Made by a program: the position numbers and the translations under genes | IMG/VR virus record: IMGVR_UViG_3300026097_000011 | Location: 1-64,000 of that record | Strand: one strand, 5' to 3' | Source: a virus | DNA length: 64,000 nt | Part shown: positions 57,347 through 64,000 of the stretch, piece by piece | Numbering within the stretch: position 1 is the stretch's first letter | Layout of the letters: the number at the start of each line of letters is the position of its first letter | The notes under the pieces: generated by a model | The model's input: the letters and a program-made list of their open reading frames with translations, nothing else | Told to the model about the DNA's origin: nothing | Databases searched by the model: none

Positions 57347-58714
57347 TTATCTAATATACTCTTTCTTTAGAACTTTTTTAAGATCATTTAAATCATCAAG
57401 GTACATATCAGCAGGCTTTGTCTTCTTCATAGTTGTTAAATCTTTCTTTTTCTCAGATTCCTGAAGTAATAATTCTTCATATTTTTCTTTAGTCAAGGTA
57501 TGAATTGCCATAGATAATAAGTATGAATACGATCCATCTACTTCGTCAAAATCAGCAGTTTGCAGCCATAATACAATTTGTTTCTTTGGAACATTATTGA
57601 TTTTTAGTTTTCCATCTATAATAGCTTTAATAAATGCTGCTTTATTTGAAAGTATTAATAGCTCTCTTTCTAACTTATCAATGATGAATTCTTTTCGTTT
57701 AGTATAAAACTTCATTCTAAACGCTACGAAGTATTTTACAATATCAGATGCAGATTCAAAAATCTTTAATTTACCATGTTCATCAAGAACAGTTAAATTC
57801 TCAGTTTGTTTTTCCTCCATCTTTAAGAATCTAGTCAGTCTGTCCCCAGTCCCTAATCCACTTAACTGGGATCTGCTCATTTTAAGAGTGTAGTTAATAT
57901 CTGATTTACAGTTATTATCATAGCTCGCTAGTCTCTTTTCATCTTCTAGCTTATTCAAATAGTTATCAAACTTTTCATAAGTAACAGATGGTGGAAGTTC
58001 AGTGATCTCAATTGTTGTTGTATTCTTAACATCATATCTGCCTTTAAACAACCATGAATTCTTGTTATTCGGATTTGGAACAACTTCGCCTGTAAATCCA
58101 TTTACCCATGGTGTAGGCTCTTTAAACTTCTTTCCGTTTAATTCACTAAGACAACAGTCAATTAATTCAATTGGATTCCTATTTAGGATGTTAGTAGCAA
58201 ACCCTACAGCTATTCCTGATGATCCGTTTAGTAAAACAGTAGGAATTATTGGAAGAAAGTATTCAGGTTCTATTTGGGACCCCTCTTCATATCTAGGTGA
58301 TAACAATTCAAAGTCTTTATAGATTAATCTAAAATTTTCATGAAGTTTAGTAGATACATATCTAGGTGCACCTGCTTCTGGAGATCTTAAAGAACCGAAT
58401 TGTCCTATCTCTTGAAGAAGTGGCATTGAATTCTTAAACTTCTGTGCCATTCCAATAATAGCTGAATTTAGAGATGAATCACCGTGGTGGTAATGTGCAT
58501 CTGCTGCAATTCGTCCAGTTAACTGAAAAACTTTATATGCTTTTTCAGATCCATTCTTCCATACTTTATTGGCAATGAAAACAACTTTACGTTGAGTTGG
58601 CTTTAGTCCATCAATAACAGATGGAATTGCTCTATTTTCAATTACGTAAGTTGCATACTCTCGATAATCATTATCTAAGTATTCAGTTATTGTTGATTGT
58701 GTGTTATTGTTCAT
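57347..58714 (-). CDS. type II DNA topoisomerase, medium subunit (gp52-like, DNA cleavage)
   Basis: 455 residues; T4 gp52 is 442. The catalytic Tyr is Y119 in PEAGAPRYVSTKLHENF. Upstream there is AIPSVIDGLKPTQRKVVFIA and AHYHHGDSSLNSAIIGMAQK, both in the winged-helix cleavage domain. The tower follows with YEEGSQIEPEYFLPIIPTVL and NGSSGIAVGFATNI. It acts with the ATPase subunit at 59908-61776 to relax DNA and support replication. It overlaps the upstream small gene by four bases. Confidence 0.92.
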   Translation of the reverse strand: MNNNTQSTITEYLDNDYREYATYVIENRAIPSVIDGLKPTQRKVVFIANKVWKNGSEKAYKVFQLTGRIAADAHYHHGDSSLNSAIIGMAQKFKNSMPLLQEIGQFGSLRSPEAGAPRYVSTKLHENFRLIYKDFELLSPRYEEGSQIEPEYFLPIIPTVLLNGSSGIAVGFATNILNRNPIELIDCCLSELNGKKFKEPTPWVNGFTGEVVPNPNNKNSWLFKGRYDVKNTTTIEITELPPSVTYEKFDNYLNKLEDEKRLASYDNNCKSDINYTLKMSRSQLSGLGTGDRLTRFLKMEEKQTENLTVLDEHGKLKIFESASDIVKYFVAFRMKFYTKRKEFIIDKLERELLILSNKAAFIKAIIDGKLKINNVPKKQIVLWLQTADFDEVDGSYSYLLSMAIHTLTKEKYEELLLQESEKKKDLTTMKKTKPADMYLDDLNDLKKVLKKEYIR

Positions 58715-58986
58715 AATGAGAATATAATATTTTTCATGTCTCTTCTTTTTGCTATAACTCTTAATAGCATGTCACTTATTCTATTTTTACAAAATGATAG
58801 ATGATCCCATTTAGTTGAATTAGATATCATTGATGATATATCTTCAATCTCATGTCTATTTTCTACTAACTCTTCTTCAGTAAATTCTGTAATCGTACGT
58901 TTTAATGACCGGTCTAATGATCTTATCCCAGAAAAAAATGGATTAAGTTCTTTAGATAGTCCCTTTGTTTGTGCTATATGATTCAT
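58711..58986 (-). CDS. small hypothetical protein
   Basis: 91 residues, helical and basic (GIRSLDRSLKRTITEFTEEE, SFCKNRISDMLLRVIAKRRD). It lies between the SLOG-like gene and the topoisomerase gene with four-base overlaps on both sides, so it is translated as part of that operon. Unknown function. Confidence 0.5.
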   Translation of the reverse strand: MNHIAQTKGLSKELNPFFSGIRSLDRSLKRTITEFTEEELVENRHEIEDISSMISNSTKWDHLSFCKNRISDMLLRVIAKRRDMKNIIFSL

Positions 58987-59378
58987 ATTCCGTTTATACT
59001 GTCCCTGTTAGTAGAAGACTTTGGCGTATATTTTACCACTTTTACTTGTAAACCTTTCTTTTTTGCTATATTTATCATATGCATGGTTCCTCTTGATTGT
59101 CCATCCCAAAATGCAACTAATGCATCTGCGTATTCTGCCATTTCAGTATTACGTTTAAATCCTGCTCCTTTTCCAAATTTATCCCAATCTGCAGGAAATC
59201 TTTTTACTTTGTATTCTCGTAATTCTGCGTAATCTTCTCCTAGTTTATCTGCTCCGACTGCAGTTCCACTAACTATTTCAATATCTAGGTTGTTACATTT
59301 AGATAGAAACATATCCATTTTTCCTATCATTTTATAAAACTGACTATAGCTTCTTCCACCTGCAATAATTACTTTCAT
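58983..59378 (-). CDS. SLOG-fold protein (DUF2493/YspA-like)
   Basis: 131 residues from the ATG at 59378 (MKVIIAGGRSYSQFYKMIGK); a start at 59390 is possible, and the rest of the longer frame overlaps the upstream gene. IIAGGRSY and IVSGTAVGADKLGEDYAE are the nucleotide-binding loops of the SLOG superfamily, with PADWDKFGKGAGFKRNTEMA and ALVAFWDGQSRGTMHMI completing the DUF2493 pattern. Relatives bind or sense nucleotide-derived ligands. The role in a phage is unknown. Confidence 0.75.
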   Translation of the reverse strand: MKVIIAGGRSYSQFYKMIGKMDMFLSKCNNLDIEIVSGTAVGADKLGEDYAELREYKVKRFPADWDKFGKGAGFKRNTEMAEYADALVAFWDGQSRGTMHMINIAKKKGLQVKVVKYTPKSSTNRDSINGI

Positions 59379-59379
59379 G

Positions 59380-59622
59380 CTACTTGCCATAATAATCTTT
59401 CTGGCTTTCCATGTTATCATCATCTCTGAAGTCTCCACTATTTGAAACAGGTTCATCAATAAATTTTCTAATTTCATCTTGATCCATTCCATTTGGAAAG
59501 CAGATATACTTAAACTTATCAGGATGCATATTTGCAATATTATCCTTATCTGATTGATTTAAAATAATAACAATCGGTTCAGACTCAGCGTCATGAATTT
59601 TATTTCCTATTTTTACTTTCAT
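59380..59622 (-). CDS. small hypothetical protein
   Basis: 80 residues. The first half is strand-rich (VKIGNKIHDAESEPIVIILN), the second acidic and disordered (SNSGDFRDDDNMESQKDYYG). No recognised family. In the operon between the topoisomerase subunits. Confidence 0.5.
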   Translation of the reverse strand: MKVKIGNKIHDAESEPIVIILNQSDKDNIANMHPDKFKYICFPNGMDQDEIRKFIDEPVSNSGDFRDDDNMESQKDYYGK

Positions 59623-59632
59623 ATTAGAATGT

Positions 59633-59896
59633 TTATTTACTAATTTTTAATTCGTTATTAAGGATATCATATACGTATTGCTGTTGATGTTCGCTTAATT
59701 CACTAAATACTTGTTGAAATTCGCATTCTTCATCTCCGTCTGCATACCAAATGTTTAATCTAATACGATCTTCGCTTTCGCCAAATATTTCAATTGAGTT
59801 ATATTCTTCATCAGATGGAGGTATCTTAAAATTAAATACTAACTCATTTGATCCGTCTGAATGATCTTTTACAGCTTTTACAATTTCCTTTTCCAT
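59633..59896 (-). CDS. small acidic hypothetical protein
   Basis: 87 residues. Strands KIPPSDEEYNSIEIFGESED and RIRLNIWYADGDEECEFQQV, then a helix QQQYVYDILNNELKI. No recognised family. It follows the topoisomerase ATPase gene by eleven bases. Confidence 0.5.
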   Translation of the reverse strand: MEKEIVKAVKDHSDGSNELVFNFKIPPSDEEYNSIEIFGESEDRIRLNIWYADGDEECEFQQVFSELSEHQQQYVYDILNNELKISK

Positions 59897-59907
59897 TATA
59901 TTTAATT

Positions 59908-61776
59908 TTAATTTAGCAATCTTTCTTTTCTAGGCTGTGAGTCTTTTCCAAACCATGCTTCTAGTGAATCTTTTGAATGCTTATCAAATTTAATCTGAAC
60001 AGTTTTTGGATTCTTAATAATCTCTTCATATTCATCATCCTCAAGTGCAGCTAAACCTTTTTTATACTCAATATTCCACGTTGAAGGATTGGTTGTTTTT
60101 TTATTCATCCAATGTTCAAACTCTTCATTCGTATAAAACGTATTCATTTGCTTTCTCTTTTTTGCAACTACTAATGGAGTCATTACTTTATGGATTATTC
60201 CCATTTCAAATAATTCTGGCCAATATTTAGCAAAAAAGTTCATAAGTTGTGCCGCAATAGAATTTCCATCCGGATCTGCATCTGTGTAAATGTATACTTT
60301 ACCATATCTTAAATCTTTAGGATCTTCTCCTAGTTTAAGTCCAATAGATCCCATTAATCCTTTTGCTTCTTCGTTTTTAATGACCTTTGTATTAGGAAGT
60401 TCATGAACATTCATGAATTTACCCTTTAATGGGAAAGCTCCCATTTCTTGAGTGTTTCTAAATTTACGAACAGCTGATAGTGCTGACATTCCCTCATATA
60501 TTCCAAGAATACATTTAGATCTATCACCTTTTTTCTGAGCATCTATTAATTTCTCAACTCTACCCTTTGCAAGTGACTTATTTAGCTTTCTAAGCTCAGC
60601 TCTTTCTTCTGCAAGTTGTTTCTTCTCAACCCAATCAAGTACAGATTGAATTATTTCAGATTTGAATATCTGTTTTGCAATTTTCTCAGTAACTTCGTGT
60701 TCGGTTTTGAATTTTCTTTGTTCAGTAATTAATTTCTCCTTTGTTTGAGAACTAAATGCTGGATTTACAACCATACCGTCGATGAATACATAAAGGTGGT
60801 TACGAATATCATTCGGTTTTACATCAACTTTATGTTTCTTTGATATCATTTCACGTAAGTGTGAAATTAATTGATTTGTAATATAGTCTACGTGAGTTCC
60901 ACCTTCTTTAGTATGAACCGAGTTTACGAAACTAACATTTGTAAAGCCATCAGTTGATTTTGCAAATCCAATTCTCCAATCATTTGATTCCTCGTAAAAA
61001 TATTCATTTTTTCCAACGTATAATTTAATATAGTCTTCAAATTTTCTGAATTTTATCTCACTTTTTGTGGTTTTACCATCTTTGATAGTTGTAATCTTAA
61101 CTTTAAGTCTAGGATTACATGCGGCTGCATCTAAACATCTCTTATACAGAATTTTATAACTATTCCAATCAATTACTTTCATTTGGAATCTATCAAGATC
61201 TGTAGTATATGATATTTCAGTAAATCCACGAGAAGCTTTGCTAACTTTCGGCTTAGATCGTTTACTCATATTATTAGTAAACGTTTGCTCGTACTTATTA
61301 GTACCATCGCATGTTTTAAGAACGAATTTATTACTAAATATATTTGTTAACGTTGCACCAACTCCGTTTGTCCCAGCTGTATCTCTATTTTTACTATCAT
61401 CAAAGCTACTTCCTGCTTTTAGATTTGAAAATATCATTTCAGGAATCCATTCTTTATGAACTGCATGTTTCTTAACAGGTATTCCACCATTATCCCATAC
61501 TGTGATTTCTCCAGAATCAAGATCAAACGTAACCCTAATCTCGTTTAAGCTTTTTGTTTTTCTATGCTCATCGACTGAATTAGATAATATCTCATCGAAT
61601 ATTTTAAGAAATGCTGGATTGTATGTTACGGATTCATACTCAATTTCGTCTCCATCAAAGAGATGATGATGTCCTGTATGTGGTTCAGTAGATCCAACAT
61701 ACATATACGGACGATGCAGAACATGCTCACGATCTGTAAGCTTCTGATACTTTTGTTCTATTTTAGATTTAGCCAT
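59908..61776 (-). CDS. type II DNA topoisomerase, large ATPase subunit (gp39/gp60-like)
   Basis: 622 residues. N-terminal GHKL ATPase: ILSNSVDEHRKTKSLNEIRV (Glu and Asn), DNGGIPV, GTNGVGATLTNIFSNKF (ATP lid). The transducer follows (FVNSVHTKEGGTHVDYI). The TOPRIM region is LGIYEGMSALSAVRKFRNTQ and YIYTDADPDGNSIAAQLMNF. In T4 this subunit is split into gp39 and gp60; here it is one gene. It forms the heterotetramer with the gp52-like subunit. Confidence 0.92.
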   Translation of the reverse strand: MAKSKIEQKYQKLTDREHVLHRPYMYVGSTEPHTGHHHLFDGDEIEYESVTYNPAFLKIFDEILSNSVDEHRKTKSLNEIRVTFDLDSGEITVWDNGGIPVKKHAVHKEWIPEMIFSNLKAGSSFDDSKNRDTAGTNGVGATLTNIFSNKFVLKTCDGTNKYEQTFTNNMSKRSKPKVSKASRGFTEISYTTDLDRFQMKVIDWNSYKILYKRCLDAAACNPRLKVKITTIKDGKTTKSEIKFRKFEDYIKLYVGKNEYFYEESNDWRIGFAKSTDGFTNVSFVNSVHTKEGGTHVDYITNQLISHLREMISKKHKVDVKPNDIRNHLYVFIDGMVVNPAFSSQTKEKLITEQRKFKTEHEVTEKIAKQIFKSEIIQSVLDWVEKKQLAEERAELRKLNKSLAKGRVEKLIDAQKKGDRSKCILGIYEGMSALSAVRKFRNTQEMGAFPLKGKFMNVHELPNTKVIKNEEAKGLMGSIGLKLGEDPKDLRYGKVYIYTDADPDGNSIAAQLMNFFAKYWPELFEMGIIHKVMTPLVVAKKRKQMNTFYTNEEFEHWMNKKTTNPSTWNIEYKKGLAALEDDEYEEIIKNPKTVQIKFDKHSKDSLEAWFGKDSQPRKERLLN

Positions 61777-61807
61777 ATTTAATTATACACTATTTTTAAT
61801 AAAAGTT

Positions 61808-62215
61808 TTACCAGTCCATTACACATTCCTTAGTAAACTCATCCATGAGGAACTCTTTAAACTCAGCGATTCCATCATGAGAAAACTTTCCAAATTTTCC
61901 TTTTTCATGTTTTGGAAGATTTTCCTTTGTCACGGTTCCATACTTTTCAACCCAATCTTCCATTTTGTTTACCATATCAACTAGATCTACATGTTGGTAT
62001 TTTTTAACTTCAAAGAATACGTCTTCGTAGTCAAATTCAAATTTTTCAATATCTAAAACATAATTATCAATTTTACCCAACTTAGAATCTACAAATAATT
62101 TCCATCTAGTTTCTAAGTCAACTGATACATCGGCACAATATGCTTCTACATCATTTCGTAAATCTTCTGTCTCCACATTATATGCAGTTATTCGTTCTCT
62201 TAGTTCTTGTTCCAT
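61808..62215 (-). CDS. acidic hypothetical protein
   Basis: 135 residues, acidic and mostly helical (MEQELRERITAYNVETEDLR, EKFEFDYEDVFFEVKKYQHV-like) with a Lys-rich loop (PKHEKGKFGKFSHDG) near the C-terminus. No recognised family. It lies between the topoisomerase gene and a 222-base structured non-coding region. Confidence 0.5.
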   Translation of the reverse strand: MEQELRERITAYNVETEDLRNDVEAYCADVSVDLETRWKLFVDSKLGKIDNYVLDIEKFEFDYEDVFFEVKKYQHVDLVDMVNKMEDWVEKYGTVTKENLPKHEKGKFGKFSHDGIAEFKEFLMDEFTKECVMDW

Positions 62216-62437
62216 AGCGTTATTATTAAAAAGAAGCTATCTACTATATCCGAAATCAATGTGCCGGCAACATCGACCCCCGTTTTCTATATCTGCTTAT
62301 GATCTATTGATCAACTTGATTAGGTGTACCTAACATCGATATAGTAGAAATTCCCCATCGTACATATCTCTCACACGGATTCGTGCCCTGAGTATCGGTA
62401 GTCTGCGAAGGAACTTTCGCTTCTAATATGTTTTTAT
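62216..62437 (-). ncRNA. structured non-coding region, candidate RNA
   Basis: 222 bases between two minus-strand genes without a credible ORF and less A/T-rich than its surroundings. It contains several stems: CTACTATATCCGA (around 62241-62253) with TCGATATAGTAG (around 62336-62347) enclosing the smaller hairpins TGATC-TATT-GATCA and TTAGG-TGTA-CCTAA; CTCACACG-GATT-CGTG (around 62370); and GCGAA-GGAACT-TTCGC (around 62405). It is probably transcribed with the helicase gene on the minus strand, but the strand is not certain. No tRNA cloverleaf or known riboswitch was recognised. Confidence 0.45.
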
Positions 62438-64000
62438 TTACCTATTTAAATGTTTAATTTTCAATGCGTCCCTAAAATATTGAGGAACTCTTTTTTGTAA
62501 TACTTGATCAAAGCATGCGTCTAATACATAAGTTTCAGCCCAGTCGTCTTCACTTCTAACAGATCTTCCATATGCTTGCATTATTTCTATTAATGTTTTC
62601 CAGTTATACCAATCAGGCTTAGTTTCTAGTCTTCTCTTAGTTTTACTACTTTGAAGATTTGGAAATGGTACCTTTAATATAACTTGAAATCTAGATAAAT
62701 CATCCTTTAAATCTATTCCGTTCATCATTGACGGGGAAACTAAAACCGTCTCAAATTCAGATTTAATATGATGATCTAGGGATTTCTCTCTAGTTGATGA
62801 ATCGTGTATTAATAATCTATCATCTTTAATGTTTCTTCTAATCCAATCACTGAATTGATAGTTACCAGTATGAATTATTCCCTTATGATCTTTATTCTTC
62901 TCTAGAATCTTTTTCATAACTGGAATAGCAGTCTTGAACGTTTCTTTCTTATCATAATATGACATTTTTCCAAATTTCACATATATGATTGGTCTATTTT
63001 TAGGTTTAAATGGACATGGCAATTCTAAATATGAATATTCATCGTCATCTAGTCCCATTAAAAATTCCATCATTGAGGGATCTAATATAGTTCCTGACAT
63101 CATAATAACATGATCATACTTATTAAAGAACATTTCTTTCATATACGCATTTCCCCAAATAGGTTCAACTAATATTCTAGTTTTTCCATTCTGATCTAAA
63201 TCTTTTTCAAATACCCAATTTGTTGTATAGTTTTCTTCATCGTTGATAAATCTATTGTATTTACACATTGCTTTATCACAGTGATCTGCTCTACTAACAA
63301 GCTCAGCTCTTTTTTTCTTAGCTCTAGTTTCCTTTGCATCCTCAATTAAATTAGTCATGTGACTAACTAATCGTGGAATAATTACTTTAGATACATATGC
63401 CGATAATTGAGTAGGACTAGTTATTCCATCTAGGTCTCCTGCCATCCATGGTTCCCATATTCCTAGCTTCTCAAGACTTCTCTCAGAAAACATAGATGAT
63501 ACAAAATCACAGAATGCTTCTTCAAAAAAATGAGCTTCATCTATTATTAGAACATTAGCTGATCTTTCTGCTAATTTATCAGGAGCATACATTGCATATG
63601 CCGTAAGTAAATGATAATTTGTGAGTCCAATTCGTTCGCGTTGAAATTGAGACGATGCTATTGTATGAGGACAGGTTCCGCATTTTTTACCCTTTACTTT
63701 GTTGAGAGTTTTAGATTCTCCACATTGCATCATATTAGTTCTACACCAATAACTATTGCTTCCCTTTAAGGATGCCATGAAATCAAAATCTCTAGTATAT
63801 TGATCTTGGAGTAATTTAGTATTTGTAATAATATCGAATTTGGAATCAACGTTGACTTCTTTAGAGTACCAATCGGCGATCATCACAGCCGCATATGATT
63901 TACCAACTCCAGTAGGAGCATCTATCATCATAAATTTTTTATCGTTATCAACTGATTCCTTTACGAAATCTAGAATCTCATTTTGTTGTGGTCGAGGATC
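62438..64000 (-). CDS. DinG/Rad3-like superfamily 2 helicase (cut by the window edge)
   Basis: About 520 residues are visible; the N-terminus continues beyond 64000, where RPQQNEILDFV looks like the Q-motif region. Walker A is DAPTGVGKSYAAVM. A Cys cluster, WCRTNMMQCGES and KCGTCPH, may hold an iron-sulfur centre, as in XPD and DinG. LIIDEAHFFEE is motif II, MMSGTILDPSM motif III, and EIMQAYGRSVRSEDDWAET motif VI. A DNA helicase for repair or recombination of phage DNA is likely. Confidence 0.85.
   Translation of the reverse strand, partial: DPRPQQNEILDFVKESVDNDKKFMMIDAPTGVGKSYAAVMIADWYSKEVNVDSKFDIITNTKLLQDQYTRDFDFMASLKGSNSYWCRTNMMQCGESKTLNKVKGKKCGTCPHTIASSQFQRERIGLTNYHLLTAYAMYAPDKLAERSANVLIIDEAHFFEEAFCDFVSSMFSERSLEKLGIWEPWMAGDLDGITSPTQLSAYVSKVIIPRLVSHMTNLIEDAKETRAKKKRAELVSRADHCDKAMCKYNRFINDEENYTTNWVFEKDLDQNGKTRILVEPIWGNAYMKEMFFNKYDHVIMMSGTILDPSMMEFLMGLDDDEYSYLELPCPFKPKNRPIIYVKFGKMSYYDKKETFKTAIPVMKKILEKNKDHKGIIHTGNYQFSDWIRRNIKDDRLLIHDSSTREKSLDHHIKSEFETVLVSPSMMNGIDLKDDLSRFQVILKVPFPNLQSSKTKRRLETKPDWYNWKTLIEIMQAYGRSVRSEDDWAETYVLDACFDQVLQKRVPQYFRDALKIKHLNR

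Noticed and set aside
62216-62437. Group I intron remnant (GCAGACTA and GATATAG resemble R and S elements)
   Set aside because: The P7 pairing does not form properly, P and Q elements were not found, and the flanking genes are not one split gene.

Overview
The window looks like part of a large, AT-rich tailed-phage genome of the T4-like myovirus type. It carries homologues of the T4 portal (gp20), head-completion nuclease (gp4), gp25 and gp53 baseplate wedge proteins, a gp27/gp5-like hub and spike, a gp21-type prohead protease, gp23-type major capsid protein, a type II topoisomerase pair (gp39/gp52), UvsW and a family B DNA polymerase. Ribosome binding sites are weak and upstream regions are A-rich, and the first 1.5 kb resembles gene-cassette arrays seen in Bacteroidota, so a Bacteroidota (probably flavobacterial) host is my inference. 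No tRNA, rRNA, CRISPR array, IS element or terminase was seen.

Layout. 1-1500: four tiny minus-strand genes separated by attC-like inverted repeats. 1516-6801 (minus): UV-damage endonuclease, small conserved genes, a sugar-nucleotide epimerase. 6852-16410 (mostly plus): many small proteins, a NADAR protein, then gp25. 16470-19371 (minus): portal, an unknown neck-region protein, gp4. 19987-28674 (mostly minus): annexin-like protein, primase, the C-terminal half of the DNA polymerase, UvsW, a UvsY-like protein, amidase endolysin; PhoH is on the plus strand. 28719-41350 (plus): kinase, a ligase-like/nucleotidyltransferase fusion, a T5 A1-like metallophosphatase, cell-wall enzymes, then the baseplate/hub/spike block. 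41557-49859 (minus): a sialic-acid-type glycan island (NeuB, NeuA, several glycosyltransferases, two pyruvyl-transferase-like proteins, methyltransferase, HAD phosphatase). 49928-54592 (plus): J-domain protein, prohead protease fused to a repeat scaffold, major capsid protein. 55171-64000 (minus): thymidylate synthase, both topoisomerase subunits, small genes, a structured non-coding stretch and a DinG-like helicase cut by the window edge.

The most striking pattern is that about fifteen otherwise unrelated proteins begin with a short tag of the form (K)xYxxFIxE, close to the capsid-targeting sequence of T4 internal head proteins, usually ending at an (L/I)xE site that a gp21-type protease would cut. 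Tagged proteins include peptidoglycan hydrolases, an annexin-like protein and a phosphoribosyltransferase-like protein. The protease itself carries such a tag and is fused to a scaffold made of ten 14-residue repeats, each with a YVAE/YIAE-like site. Many tagged genes follow a conserved ATAAATAATAAAAA element resembling the T4 late promoter. Together this suggests a large set of proteins packed inside the capsid, processed there and injected into the host.
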